64,000 nucleotides of DNA from Deltaproteobacteria bacterium (GTDB lineage Bacteria > Myxococcota_A > UBA796 > SXON01), in NCBI GenBank assembly GCA_947486185.1, contig CANKTH010000006.1, forward strand, positions 17,635 through 81,634, written 5' to 3'. The notes under the pieces were generated by a model. It searched no databases and had not been told where the DNA came from. It was given only the letters and a program-made list of their open reading frames with translations. Positions 1 to 8,507 of the stretch are shown here, in pieces. How positions within the stretch are numbered: position 1 is the stretch's first letter; each line of letters begins with the position of its first letter. The translations under genes and the position numbers were made by a program.

Positions 1-446
1 CAGTGATCCAGCACCATCCCAATGTCGGCGCCGATCGTCAGTTGGGCCTCAACGCTCGTCTCAGGGGTGAGCGCGAAGTGCCTCCCACTGTCGTGATGCT
101 TGAGGTCCACCCCGTTCTCGTCGACCCGAGCGTTCTCGCCGAACGCGTAGACCTGATAGCCGCCAGAGTCGGTCAGGATCGCGCCGTCCCAGCGCATCAG
201 GCGGTGGAGCCCCCCAAACGCGCGGAGCACGTCAAGGCCGGGGCGCTGCGCCAGGTGCCATGCGTTGGCGAGCATCATGGTGGCACCCGCCGGCGCGAGG
301 TCCTCCGTACGCTGGGACCGCACCGTGCCGTGGGTGCCCACCGGCATGAACTGCGGGGTGTCGACGACGCCGTGGGGGGTGAGGATCTGCCCGAGCCGGG
401 CTGCGGTGCCAGGCGACGGGGCGACGGTGTAGGGCAGGCGGGACAT
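1..446 (-). CDS. tgt: Queuine/archaeosine tRNA-ribosyltransferase, N-terminal part (cut by window edge)
   Basis: About 148 N-terminal codons are present; the gene runs off the left end. TGT exchanges guanine-34 for preQ1 or queuine in the anticodon of GUN tRNAs. The start ATG (444-446) has a GAAGG-type ribosome site just upstream. The translation shows the family's N-terminal block FMPVGTHGTVRS, then MMLANAWHL, and DSGGYQ at about residue 95, the segment that holds a catalytic Asp in characterised TGTs. The C-terminal zinc site lies outside the window. It follows the CotH-like gene by 49 nt on the same strand and may be co-transcribed. Identification rests on several motifs in order, so I am confident. 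Confidence 0.93.
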   Translation of the reverse strand, partial: MSRLPYTVAPSPGTAARLGQILTPHGVVDTPQFMPVGTHGTVRSQRTEDLAPAGATMMLANAWHLAQRPGLDVLRAFGGLHRLMRWDGAILTDSGGYQVYAFGENARVDENGVDLKHHDSGRHFALTPETSVEAQLTIGADIGMVLDH

Positions 447-495
447 GCCGCCTTCTACCACCTCGGAGCCAGAGCGCGGGCGCCTTTACGCCGGG

Positions 496-1686
496 TCACT
501 CTTGTTCGGGGATATCCCTCACATAGCGGACCACCCGCCTCCGGACCGCGCGCGTCTCGAGCGCGCCCACCTCGTTCCGCAGATCGATCTCCGGGCTTGA
601 CCTGAGGCGCTCCCGGGCGTCGTCGGCCAGGCCGGCGAGATCCATCTCGACCACAAGCTCCTGGATCTCTGCGCGCTTCTTGTCATATGCCGCCCGGCAG
701 GGCGCGCTCGCGACACAGTCCCGAAACAGGCGACCCATCCGACCTCGCTCGGTGAGCTCATCGGGGACATGGGGGTCGAGCGTACGCGAGAAAGCCCGGT
801 CAACCCCCCAAGGCATCATCGTGAGCCGCTGCTCGGACTCCGACCAGATCACGAAGTAGTTATGGATATAAGATGCATATCCGTCATAGTTTCCGATGAG
901 GATGTCCGCCGCCCAATACGCGAGCAGCGCCTCCCGGTCGGTCCAACGATCCAGGAGCTCCAAGTACGCCTCGGGCGCGGTGGCATCGAGCTCCTCCACA
1001 AACGCGCGCAGCAAATCCAGCACGGCCTCGTCCCCTTCCTCAACGTCGAACCGAAAGACGTGACGGTCCATCAGGTCCGCGACCTGGTCGCCCTCCAGGA
1101 GGGCGCCGCCTGTCTCGCCCAGAATCCTCTCCAAGAGCTGCTCGTCCGGTGTCTCTACGACGCTGTAGAGCCCGAGGCGCTCGCCGTTGATCGACAGGCA
1201 GGCATAGCCCTGACGGGGGCTCGGCACGCCGGCGGCGGCGAACAGCCGGACCGCGAGGTGTTCCGAGAGCTGTGAGACGTCCTGCACCATGTTGTTGAAG
1301 GTCAGCCGACGGACACCGAACAAGGTCTGCTCGCGGTCGTACTCGTGCATATCAATCTTGAACGCCGGCTTCCTGGAGATCGGCTCCCACGATGTCGTGC
1401 CCTTGAGCGAGAGGCCCACCTCGTAGGCCTGGCCGTCAAAGCTCAAGGTCGCCGGTACGTCGTCGGCGTCCGGGTCCGGCTCGGTCGGCAGCGCATCAGG
1501 GTCACCAAGCTCGATCCCGAACTCGAGGACCACATCGTCCTGGTAGAGGAACTCCCCATCGCCGAAGCTTGGATTCAGCGCGGACTGACCGGCGCCGCAC
1601 ACCGGGCTCGCACACCCGGCTACGCCGCACAGCGCCCCGATCCACGCACGAACCCGGAGCGTCACGCCCGCGGACACCATCGCCAT
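496..1686 (-). CDS. CotH-kinase family lipoprotein
   Basis: 396 aa. The N-terminus has a signal peptide ending in VAGC (Cys25), so a lipoprotein is likely. Family marks seen in order: SLKGTTSW near residue 93, KPAFKIDM, a FNNMVQD block, GNYDGY..HNYF, and MPWGVD followed by the C-terminal helix region. CotH-type proteins are atypical kinases; spore-coat CotH phosphorylates proteins, but most bacterial surface members are uncharacterised. Start: ATG at 1686, or ATG at 1680 two codons later. The first codons overlap the end of the preceding small gene by up to 25 nt, which suggests translational coupling. The substrate cannot be read from the sequence. Confidence 0.85.
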   Translation of the reverse strand: MAMVSAGVTLRVRAWIGALCGVAGCASPVCGAGQSALNPSFGDGEFLYQDDVVLEFGIELGDPDALPTEPDPDADDVPATLSFDGQAYEVGLSLKGTTSWEPISRKPAFKIDMHEYDREQTLFGVRRLTFNNMVQDVSQLSEHLAVRLFAAAGVPSPRQGYACLSINGERLGLYSVVETPDEQLLERILGETGGALLEGDQVADLMDRHVFRFDVEEGDEAVLDLLRAFVEELDATAPEAYLELLDRWTDREALLAYWAADILIGNYDGYASYIHNYFVIWSESEQRLTMMPWGVDRAFSRTLDPHVPDELTERGRMGRLFRDCVASAPCRAAYDKKRAEIQELVVEMDLAGLADDARERLRSSPEIDLRNEVGALETRAVRRRVVRYVRDIPEQE

Positions 1687-2150
1687 AACTTGGGAAACCA
1701 GGCCCAGTGCCCCATCGACCAGGCGAGGCCGTCGAACGCCATCCCCAAACGCGCCTCAGGATGGTGAAAGCGGAAGCTGCACCACACCACATCCGGGTTC
1801 AACAAACCCACGATCGGGCTCCACGAGGTGGGTAGAGGGCGCCCAGTCGGGCCGCCGCCGGCAAACACCCGGATAGCCACCTGCTCCGGCCGGGCTCGGG
1901 GCACCGGCGGCGCGGGAAACTCCTGGTGGTAGCGCTCGCGCACTGCGGCGGCGTGCCCACCAAAGATGCGCTCAAACGTGACCTCGTCCGGCCGAAGGTG
2001 CAACGCCAGGGCCTGCTTGTCGTCTTCGGCGCCCAGCACGAAGGGGCGAAGCATCGCCGCGCACGCGTGCTCGATGAACGGCGCCGGGCCGAGCTGTTCG
2101 GCGACGGTTGGGCCGGCGGGCGAGGTTGGAGTCAGTTGGACCCCTGCCAA
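1662..2150 (-). CDS. Hypothetical protein wedged between the annexin-like and CotH genes
   Basis: About 162 aa from a TTG codon at 2150 that lies inside the last codons of the annexin-like gene; a later internal start (ATG at residue 33 of this reading) is possible. The C-terminal half is rich in Trp, His and Phe (for example WCSFRFHHPEARLG and GHWAWFPK), unlike a random GC-rich frame, which is the main reason to call it real. No signal peptide or membrane span is seen. It overlaps both neighbours by about 19-25 nt on the same strand, fitting a coupled operon. I do not recognise a family. Confidence 0.55.
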   Translation of the reverse strand: MAGVQLTPTSPAGPTVAEQLGPAPFIEHACAAMLRPFVLGAEDDKQALALHLRPDEVTFERIFGGHAAAVRERYHQEFPAPPVPRARPEQVAIRVFAGGGPTGRPLPTSWSPIVGLLNPDVVWCSFRFHHPEARLGMAFDGLAWSMGHWAWFPKLWRWCPRA

Positions 2151-4756
2151 CGACGGGTCTTCATGTCGAATTCCTTACCTTGCCCGTAGCGCTGCACCCA
2201 CTCCCCCGCGCCAAACTTACCGTCGTACCCGGAATACTCGGCCCGACCGTAGTCGAGACCAGCCTTGAGATAGGGCTGGATCGCGTTGAGCACGAAGTCC
2301 TGACCCAGCTGCTTGACGATGTCGTCAAGCACGTGGTCGTTGCTCCACGCCTCCTCGTCGATGCCGCATTTGACCAGCGCGCTGGCCACCTGCCCGGGGA
2401 GGTTCTTGATTTGATTCCGCACGAACAAACGAACATACTTGTTGTCGATGCCGTCCGCCATGGTTCCCCAACCCTTGGCCATCTTGGTGTCGGCGAGCCC
2501 GGCGGTGGCGACCTCGACCGCCATGTTGGCCCCGTCAGCGGCCGTGTCTTCCCAACCGTAGGAGCTGCCCTTGATCAGGGCGTTCGACGCGATGGTGGCG
2601 CTACCGGCAAGACCCGCGATCAAGGCGGCGATCGCCGGTGCGCTGGTGCCCGCGGTAGCTACGAATGCGACCACCATGATGGCCATGGAGGCGGCGTCCG
2701 CGGTCTTGTTCTTGGCCTTCTCGACGCTCTCGAACTTGTCGCCCAGGAACTGGTAGTGCTGCTTGAGCAGCTCCTGGACCTTCGGATCGTGCGGGTTCTT
2801 CAACGCGAGGTCCGCAAGCCCGTCGACCTTGCCCTTCTCGTAGGTGAACTGCTCGTAGGACTCCGAGCCCATGAGTGTCGTCGCGATGCGCGAGCTCGCG
2901 CTGTCCTGGAAATCTGCCTGCATATCCGCGAGCTTCTTGTAGTCGGCGGCCGACTCTGGCTTCCCTTCGAGCATGAGCTCGACGTCGATCTGGTCCTTCC
3001 CGGACAGCTCGGAGCCAAACCCCTTGAACATGCCATAGCCGTCACCCACCCCGAGGTCGGTGAGCATGTCGGACTTGTACCTTGCCTGATAGTCCGTCTT
3101 GATCTTCGCGATCTGGTCCTTCGGCAGATCGGCCAACGCGTCCTTGATCATCTCTTCATTGGTGCCGATGCCGTCCACCGCGTAGCGGATCATCAGCTCG
3201 GGATCACCCTTTCCGCCGGCGAGATACTGCCGTGTGAGCTCCAGCTCGAAATCGTCGGTCTCTGCCACCAACATCTCGTCGATGCTACGACCGTATTTGG
3301 ACGCGTAGAGCTTGTTGAGGGCCTCGCGGTCCGCGAGGGCCCGCTCAAAGGCGGCCTGGTCCTTCTTGAGCATGCTCGGGTCGGTCGCGTACTTGGGATC
3401 CGTCGGGTTGGGGGCCTTCAGCGCGGGGTTCTTCAAGGTCTCCAAGATCGCCTTCTCGTCCGTGCCGAGCCCGAAGAGGCCACGATCAGAGGCTATCTCC
3501 AGCTTCGCCGCCTGGGCCTCGAGGGTGTTGCCGGTGCTGAGCGCCATCGCCAGGTCCTTCTGCGCCCCGCTGAAGTCCCCCTCGATAGCGGCGTTGAGCG
3601 TATGGTCCTGCTTCTTGATGAAACCGCCGCTGCCCTGCCCGTGCATCGCCTCGTAGGCCGCCACCGCCTGCGCCTCCGACTTCTCGGAGTAGTCCTTGTA
3701 GTAGGCGAGGATCAGCTCGCGCTCTTCGTTGCTCTTGCCCTCGAGTTTGGCGAACACCGCCTGTTCGTCGGTGCCAGCGCCCTCGATCGCCGCGAAGATG
3801 CGCGCGGCGTCGGCCTTCGCGTCCCGCTGGGTGTCAGAGAGCGAGGGATCGAGCAACGCGTCGGAAACCGCCGAATCAGAGCCGCCAAGGCTCGACTTCA
3901 TCCGGTCAAGTACCTTCTGGGCCTTCGGGTCGGTCGCCGCGAGCGCCTTGAGATCAGCGAGATCCTTGGACGACAACGAACGGAGCTGCGCCTCGATCGC
4001 CGCCTCGTCGTCGCCGTACCAATCGACGCTGTTGCTCAACGAGGCGATCGTCGCTTGGGCCTTGTTCCCCGAGAGGTGTGCCGTCGCTTCGGATTTGGCT
4101 TCGCCCGAGAGCTCGTCCTCAAGCCACTGGTCGAGGGTCCGCCCAGAGCCGGCCTCTCCATACTTTACGTTCCAGGCTGCCTTCAGCGCGGCGGTCTCCT
4201 CCGGCCCCAAGCCGCGCAGCGCCGCCATCACCGCGTCTTCGTCGGTGCCCCAGCAATCCATCGCGTCAAACAGCCGCGTTGCCCGATCGTTGATGTCCTT
4301 CTCGTCGATCTTTGGCTTCTGGCGCCCATCGGCCGCCTGGGTGTCGATCGGCGCGCTACCCTGACCCAGAGCCTGAGCACCCTGTGAAAGATCCGCGCTC
4401 CCCGCCGCCTTTCCGGCGTCGCCTACGGATGCCGGCGCACGCGCGGCCCTCGCGGGCGCGGGCGCGCCCGGTGGACCTCCGGCCTGCCTCGCCGGGCTCG
4501 GGCCCCGACCCGCGACGCCCGAACCCGCGGGGCCAGCCGCCAAACCGCCGAGCGCGGGCGCACCGCCCCCACCACGTCCGGCGTTGACTGCCGCCAAAGC
4601 CGCGGCGTTCCCCCCGCCGCCGCGAGCCTGCAGGCCCAGCGGCCTCGCGCCCGGACCGTTAGCCGAAGCCGCGGGGCGGGGCGCAGCGCGGTCGGGCCCC
4701 GACACGGGCGCCCTGGTTGAAGCCCCTGAATCTTTGCTTTTCGTGTGTCCGGACAT
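2132..4756 (-). CDS. Annexin-repeat protein with a disordered N-terminus, possible secretion-system cargo
   Basis: 874 aa. Residues 1-150 are Ala/Gly/Pro-rich and contain a segment LQ..GGGGNAAALAAV that resembles the LQRxxGNxAV motif found at the head of many DUF4157 and injection-system cargo proteins. From about 150 to 560 there are repeated helical units with annexin-style calcium-loop signatures: CWGTDEDAV, GAGTDEQAV, GLGTDEKAI and GIGTNEEMI, plus a more diverged WYGDDEAAI. Residues about 660-700 form a hydrophobic Ala/Gly-rich segment (MAIMVVAFVATAG...), and the C-terminus is soluble and aromatic. Annexins bind acidic phospholipid through Ca2+; bacterial members are rare and mostly uncharacterised. 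No contractile-sheath genes are in the window. No Sec signal is visible, so a non-Sec route is inferred if it is exported. Confidence 0.8.
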   Translation of the reverse strand: MSGHTKSKDSGASTRAPVSGPDRAAPRPAASANGPGARPLGLQARGGGGNAAALAAVNAGRGGGGAPALGGLAAGPAGSGVAGRGPSPARQAGGPPGAPAPARAARAPASVGDAGKAAGSADLSQGAQALGQGSAPIDTQAADGRQKPKIDEKDINDRATRLFDAMDCWGTDEDAVMAALRGLGPEETAALKAAWNVKYGEAGSGRTLDQWLEDELSGEAKSEATAHLSGNKAQATIASLSNSVDWYGDDEAAIEAQLRSLSSKDLADLKALAATDPKAQKVLDRMKSSLGGSDSAVSDALLDPSLSDTQRDAKADAARIFAAIEGAGTDEQAVFAKLEGKSNEERELILAYYKDYSEKSEAQAVAAYEAMHGQGSGGFIKKQDHTLNAAIEGDFSGAQKDLAMALSTGNTLEAQAAKLEIASDRGLFGLGTDEKAILETLKNPALKAPNPTDPKYATDPSMLKKDQAAFERALADREALNKLYASKYGRSIDEMLVAETDDFELELTRQYLAGGKGDPELMIRYAVDGIGTNEEMIKDALADLPKDQIAKIKTDYQARYKSDMLTDLGVGDGYGMFKGFGSELSGKDQIDVELMLEGKPESAADYKKLADMQADFQDSASSRIATTLMGSESYEQFTYEKGKVDGLADLALKNPHDPKVQELLKQHYQFLGDKFESVEKAKNKTADAASMAIMVVAFVATAGTSAPAIAALIAGLAGSATIASNALIKGSSYGWEDTAADGANMAVEVATAGLADTKMAKGWGTMADGIDNKYVRLFVRNQIKNLPGQVASALVKCGIDEEAWSNDHVLDDIVKQLGQDFVLNAIQPYLKAGLDYGRAEYSGYDGKFGAGEWVQRYGQGKEFDMKTRRWQGSN

Positions 4757-4886
4757 CTTCGCCCCACGCTACGTCGTAGTCAGCATTGTAGCGTGGGCGA
4801 CTGTTACCCTCGGCGGCCAATCGACTCTTTTCCAGTCCGGCGAAATAGCTCATGTCGAAGTCGATCTTATCCAGAACGCCGCCCAC
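4659..4886 (-). CDS. Possible small ORF upstream of the annexin-like gene
   Basis: 75 codons from ATG 4886; the last third overlaps the start of the annexin-like gene in another frame. Only the first 43 codons, in the otherwise empty 130 nt before that gene, look protein-like: KIDFDMSYFAGLEK followed by RPRYNADYDVAWGEDV, with balanced acidic and aromatic residues. The overlapping tail is Arg/Gly/Pro-rich, as expected of a wrong frame. It could be a small leader gene, a remnant of an older gene, or chance. No family is recognised. Confidence 0.2.
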   Translation of the reverse strand: MGGVLDKIDFDMSYFAGLEKSRLAAEGNSRPRYNADYDVAWGEDVRTHEKQRFRGFNQGARVGARPRCAPPRGFG

Positions 4887-4906
4887 CCATACGAGGGGTG
4901 CACGCG

Positions 4907-5536
4907 TCAGCGCACCTCAACATCGACAAACTCGATGGTCGCCGTGCCGTCGACACTCCGCCGAAGCGTCGAGAGGGTGAGCGGACCCGCCACGGTGTAG
5001 CGCTCCCAGCTGGTGACCATGCCTGCCGGCTCCTTGCCCCCGGCGTACCAGGCCCACGCGACAATACGGTCGGTCGAATCGACATAAAGATCGTACCGAT
5101 CTCCGGGGGTGTAACCGCCCGTGGCCGGGTAGCGGACCACAAGTAGCGTCGCGCTCTCGCTGCTCCCGGGGATCGTCGCCGGGCCAGCCTCCTCCACGTT
5201 CAGCTCTGCCGCCCAGGCGAGGTGCATCGGCAGCAAGAACCAAAAAGAATCATTGATGAACGATGCGTCTACCTTGGTGAGGGCCTCGGGCACCGGGTCG
5301 TCACGATCGTACCGTACGGGCGCGACCAAACCTTCGGGCGGCGCCGAGAGCAGCTCCACGACGTGGGTTGAAGGCCGGTACGACCAGCGGCGTTCGCTTG
5401 TCCGGCCCGGGCGCGAGGCGCGGAAGGTGAAGCGGATCTCCTCGACCCGGCCGAGCTCGTCGAGGCCTTGCGCCTTCGCGAGCCGGTCAGGCCAGGACGC
5501 CGCGAGCGCCGGAACAACCCACCAGACGCCCAACAT
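4907..5536 (-). CDS. Exported protein with LolA-like features
   Basis: 209 aa from ATG 5536, chosen because the codons upstream fall in the preceding gene and because it begins with a clean signal peptide (MLGVWWVVPALAAS). The stop of the MobB-like gene lies at 5539-5541, 2 nt before this ATG, so the two are coupled. The body is beta-rich, with RFTFRASRPG, ERRWSYRP, DASFINDSFWFLLP and a C-terminal series DRYDLYVDSTDRIVAWAWY. The pattern of alternating strands and a FINDxxWxLxP segment resembles LolA/LolB-fold lipid-binding proteins of the periplasm, but I cannot assign a substrate. Fold assignment is tentative. Confidence 0.6.
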   Translation of the reverse strand: MLGVWWVVPALAASWPDRLAKAQGLDELGRVEEIRFTFRASRPGRTSERRWSYRPSTHVVELLSAPPEGLVAPVRYDRDDPVPEALTKVDASFINDSFWFLLPMHLAWAAELNVEEAGPATIPGSSESATLLVVRYPATGGYTPGDRYDLYVDSTDRIVAWAWYAGGKEPAGMVTSWERYTVAGPLTLSTLRRSVDGTATIEFVDVEVR

Positions 5537-5538
5537 GC

Positions 5539-6567
5539 TCAGGATCCGGGGTTCGGTGGGGGCGCGGGGAACCCGTGCCGATCCGGGTCCCACTGCCGCC
5601 AGACCGGCTCATCGATGACGCTCGTACGCACCTGACCCCACCAGCCCGTCATCCGACGTTCATCCGACAACAACGCCTCCTGAATGCTCGACAGGCACCG
5701 GTAACCGTACAACGCCAGCGCGGGCTCCACGTGCCCGTCCACGCGGTAGGCCACCACGTCCGCGGCTCGCGGCGCGGAGAGCAACCCTTCCAAGAGCGGT
5801 ACAGGCGCGTTCATGTGCCTTGGCCCGACGAGCAGCACGTCAGGGGTCCTGGACGCCGCGAGGCCCGTGTACAGCGCACCAAGCAGCCCAAGTCCCCGAC
5901 GGAGATCAAGGTACACCTTGACCCCTTCCATCGTCACGGGCTCGGCGCATACGATGATGCTGTCGCCCTGGAGCTCACGGGAAATTCGCAAAGCGTTGCT
6001 GGCCGCCGCCGCCAGGTCCTCGAGGCCCTGGGCCGCGCACAGCACAGTGACCTGACGCGCCGGTCGATAATGCAGGTAGTTCCGACGTATCCAGTCAGCC
6101 ACGACCGCCGGCTCGCCCAACGGGAGCACCGGCAACGAAGTGTCGATCGGCCCGTCGCTCACCCACCCCACCACGTTGCTCGGAGCGTGCCAGTCGTCCT
6201 CGGCCGGCCCCCCGATCCGACGGACACGCAACGAGGGGACGCCGCTCTGCCGAAATCCCTCCGCCAGCACCAGGTCCACGTCCCCGAGCAGGCGCGCGAC
6301 TGCATGTCCAATCGAAACCTCTCCTTGGAGGCGCTCGAAGAGCGCGAGACGCTCGCGACTCAATACGACCACGGACGCCGCTCCCGCTGCCGCGAACCGG
6401 AAGGAGTCTTTACCCGGCTGGTCGAGCACGACCCGATGGGCGTCCGACTTGAGCACGCCGACCTTGAGTCCGCCGCTCACCAGTTCGGCGACTACCGCCT
6501 CGATCAATGTGGTTTTTCCCGTGCCCGACGGGGCGGCGAACGCGACGATTGGGGGTAGCCGGGACAT
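5539..6567 (-). CDS. mobB: MobB-type GTP-binding protein fused to a degenerate MobA-like domain
   Basis: 342 aa. Residues 1-165 match MobB, the adapter for molybdopterin guanine dinucleotide formation: a P-loop APSGTGKTT near residue 12, then KVGVLKSDAHR, FRFAAAGA, and VDLVLAEGFRQS. Residues 175-300 follow the layout of MobA nucleotidyltransferase (DLRRGLGLLGALYTGL matches the GPLAGILxGL block; a cysteine- and DVVAYRVDGHVEPALALY matches the PxxxxxxG..PLFALY region), but the N-terminal LAGGxSxRMG nucleotide loop is replaced by VTVLCAAQG. It starts inside the stop of the preceding gene (TGATG overlap). The exported molybdopterin oxidoreductase at 32.5-33.5 kb is a possible end user of the cofactor. 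Confidence 0.8.
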   Translation of the reverse strand: MSRLPPIVAFAAPSGTGKTTLIEAVVAELVSGGLKVGVLKSDAHRVVLDQPGKDSFRFAAAGAASVVVLSRERLALFERLQGEVSIGHAVARLLGDVDLVLAEGFRQSGVPSLRVRRIGGPAEDDWHAPSNVVGWVSDGPIDTSLPVLPLGEPAVVADWIRRNYLHYRPARQVTVLCAAQGLEDLAAAASNALRISRELQGDSIIVCAEPVTMEGVKVYLDLRRGLGLLGALYTGLAASRTPDVLLVGPRHMNAPVPLLEGLLSAPRAADVVAYRVDGHVEPALALYGYRCLSSIQEALLSDERRMTGWWGQVRTSVIDEPVWRQWDPDRHGFPAPPPNPGS

Positions 6568-7226
6568 CAGGGAGCCGGGAGCGAGCCAAGCGCCCGCAGC
6601 GTATTTTCGAGCTCCAGCAGTCGGCCCGCGAGCTGATCGGGCATGTCAACACACCGGTCGAAGTCATAGATGGTGACATATCGCTCGACCGGCTCGCGGA
6701 AGGGGATCGCCGCGGGAAGCGGAGCGAGGGTGCCGCTGAACGTGAACAGTCGGGTCTGAACGGGCCCCGGGGTACCGATGTTGCCGACCACGGCACAGCC
6801 ACCCCGATCATGCGTCAAGAGCGCGCCGATCGACAGCGCCTCGCAGCCACTCCGCGGACACACCCGCTCCGGCTCGGGCCTCACCTCGACAGTCAGGCCG
6901 GGAAAGGCGCGCTCGGCCGAGATGCGGAGGGTCTGTTGAAGGAAGCTCGCATAAAGCCGAATCTGCGGATCGGTCGTTGCCGGGATCACCCGCGGCCAGA
7001 GCACGACCACGCCCCCATTGGGGCCCGCCGACTTGCTGACCTCGGGCCCGACGCCCACGGCCGCGCTCGATCCCACCGACACAACCGGCTGCGGCAGGCC
7101 CGAGCCCGCGGTGACCGTGGTGGTCGGCTCCGCGCTCCACGCCGATCGCCCCGCGCCTGCAAAAAGCGCAGATATGAGCAAGATAAAGACAACAATACCG
7201 CCAGCGGACGGGGGCGAACTCAGCAA
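6567..7226 (-). CDS. Exported protein of unknown function
   Basis: About 219 aa using a TTG start at 7226, chosen because AGGAGG sits 4 nt upstream and the next residues form a signal peptide (IVVFILLISALFAGAG...AWSA). The frame stays open further upstream to ATG 7448, but that stretch looks non-coding. The mature part contains VVVLWPRVIPATTDPQI, a region with three Cys (RVCPRSGCEAL) and GGCAVVGNIG, and ends before a YDFDRCVDMPDQLAGRL helix. Paired cysteines suggest a disulfide-bonded periplasmic protein. It overlaps the MobB-like gene by 3 nt (TGATG). No family is recognised. Confidence 0.6.
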   Translation of the reverse strand: MLSSPPSAGGIVVFILLISALFAGAGRSAWSAEPTTTVTAGSGLPQPVVSVGSSAAVGVGPEVSKSAGPNGGVVVLWPRVIPATTDPQIRLYASFLQQTLRISAERAFPGLTVEVRPEPERVCPRSGCEALSIGALLTHDRGGCAVVGNIGTPGPVQTRLFTFSGTLAPLPAAIPFREPVERYVTIYDFDRCVDMPDQLAGRLLELENTLRALGSLPAP

Positions 7227-7230
7227 TATG

Positions 7231-7236
7231 CCTCCT
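7231..7236 (-). promoter_or_regulatory. Strong ribosome binding site (AGGAGG) that sets a non-ATG start
   Basis: AGGAGG reads on the minus strand at 7236-7231, 4 nt before TTG 7226 and 7 nt before CTG 7223. No ATG or GTG lies at a suitable distance. It is the best support for starting the exported protein here rather than at the far upstream ATG. Confidence 0.55.
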
Positions 7237-7392
7237 GGAGGTACCCTATCCCCGACGCCGAGGGTCGGGCCACCGCGGGGCGCCCAGCCGCCGATCCGGG
7301 CAGGACCGCCCGCGGCCGCGTCGCCGAGGCACATCCGAAAGACGGCACCACTCCACGCACCCCGGCGTTTCTGGTTGCCCGCGACAGTCCGT

Positions 7393-8445
7393 TTAGCCCT
7401 TTCCAGCCAACATATCCGCCTCCCACGTAGGGATCTTCGAGGCGCCACTCAAGACTCCCCGCCGCAGCGCCGGCTCGACCTCCTCGATCACGGCGATCGT
7501 CATCGCCGAGACAGGGCCAACCTGGAAAAAGTGCTCGCTCACCCCGAGCACGACCAGCCCCCCGAGATGGCGCGCGCCGCCGCGCCGAATCGGGAGCCGG
7601 AAACAACAGAAACCGTTCTCCCCGTGGAGCGTGACGCGAACGGTCGTCCCGTCGGCGACATCGGCGAGATCATCTGCCATGATCCTTGATAAACTCACGG
7701 CTCCGTCCAGGTCGGGGATCGCCGGCCCGCGCCACCGGCCCACACGGCGCCCCCGACTCCACCCAGCGCCGCTCCCCGGGCGGTCGCACCAGGCCTCCGC
7801 CGCCTCATCCGGGACCACACCGAGCATGCCCTCGGGCGCGAGGCCTGCTACACGCGCGGCGACCGAGACCGACGGTCCGATCACCAGGGACATTGGGCCA
7901 CTGACGAGCGGGCGCAGGCGACTGCCGAGGCGTCGGGCACGCACCATCAGGTACTCCGGGTCGGCAGCCGAGCGCGGCAACGGAGCGGTGAGCCGCACGC
8001 CGTCCCACTCGGTATCGAGCCCCAGCCGGGCCGACACCCGACGACGCACGGGCCCGTCAGGGAGCGCGGCCGCAACTACACAGAGCCCACCGGGGCCTAC
8101 GGCGCCCTCCGGCTGGTAGGGCGGCCAGGCTGCGCTCGGCGGGCCACCCTCTCCCCGCGACCACCACGCACCGACCCCACCGACCGGGGCCCAACGGTCC
8201 GCCGGGCAGGGCAGCCGGTCGGGCATCGTTTGCCAGGCTCCTGCGACTCCGCACGCCAGCACAGGTCGGCCGAAACCGCGCGGGGCGAGCACGACCGCCG
8301 CCCCGCCGGCCCCCGGGAGGGTCCACACCAGATCCGCCGTGGCCCCCGCTGGGTCACGGAGCAGGAACACCCGGGCCCCCAGCCGCAGGAGCGGCTCACG
8401 GGCAGGAGGTGCAGGAAGGAGCGAGTAAAGATGACAGACACTCAT
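7393..8445 (-). CDS. Hypothetical protein, 350 aa
   Basis: 350 aa from ATG 8445, preceded by a purine-rich AAGGAGGAGACAAGAGG stretch. The protein is Gly/Ala/Pro/Arg-rich with a Trp-rich first half (WTLPGAGG, GAWWSRGEGG) and a more ordered second half (LVIGPSVSVAARVAGLAPEG; VRVTLHGENGFCCFRL; HLGGLVVLGVSEHFFQVG). No signal peptide, membrane span or catalytic motif is evident. It is the first gene of the leftward run and faces the secreted glycosidase across a 169-nt divergent spacer with two palindromes. No family recognised. Confidence 0.6.
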   Translation of the reverse strand: MSVCHLYSLLPAPPAREPLLRLGARVFLLRDPAGATADLVWTLPGAGGAAVVLAPRGFGRPVLACGVAGAWQTMPDRLPCPADRWAPVGGVGAWWSRGEGGPPSAAWPPYQPEGAVGPGGLCVVAAALPDGPVRRRVSARLGLDTEWDGVRLTAPLPRSAADPEYLMVRARRLGSRLRPLVSGPMSLVIGPSVSVAARVAGLAPEGMLGVVPDEAAEAWCDRPGSGAGWSRGRRVGRWRGPAIPDLDGAVSLSRIMADDLADVADGTTVRVTLHGENGFCCFRLPIRRGGARHLGGLVVLGVSEHFFQVGPVSAMTIAVIEEVEPALRRGVLSGASKIPTWEADMLAGKG

Positions 8446-8475
8446 GCGGAACCTCTTGTCTCCTCCTTATACTGA

Positions 8476-8491
8476 ACATCTGAATAGATGT
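8476..8491. promoter_or_regulatory. Palindrome in the divergent spacer (ACATCT-4-AGATGT)
   Basis: Perfect 6-bp inverted repeat with a 4-nt spacer, 30 nt upstream of the leftward gene start and 124 nt from the rightward one. Size and symmetry fit a dimeric repressor site, but no cognate regulator is visible nearby. Confidence 0.3.
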
Positions 8492-8507
8492 CCAGGCGTT
8501 CGGGCCA

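Noticed and set aside
2108..4387. 759-codon plus-strand ORF opposite the annexin-like gene
   Set aside because: It has no family features and is rich in Arg, Leu, Val and Gly. It mirrors the strongly supported minus-strand gene; long antisense frames are common in GC-rich DNA.
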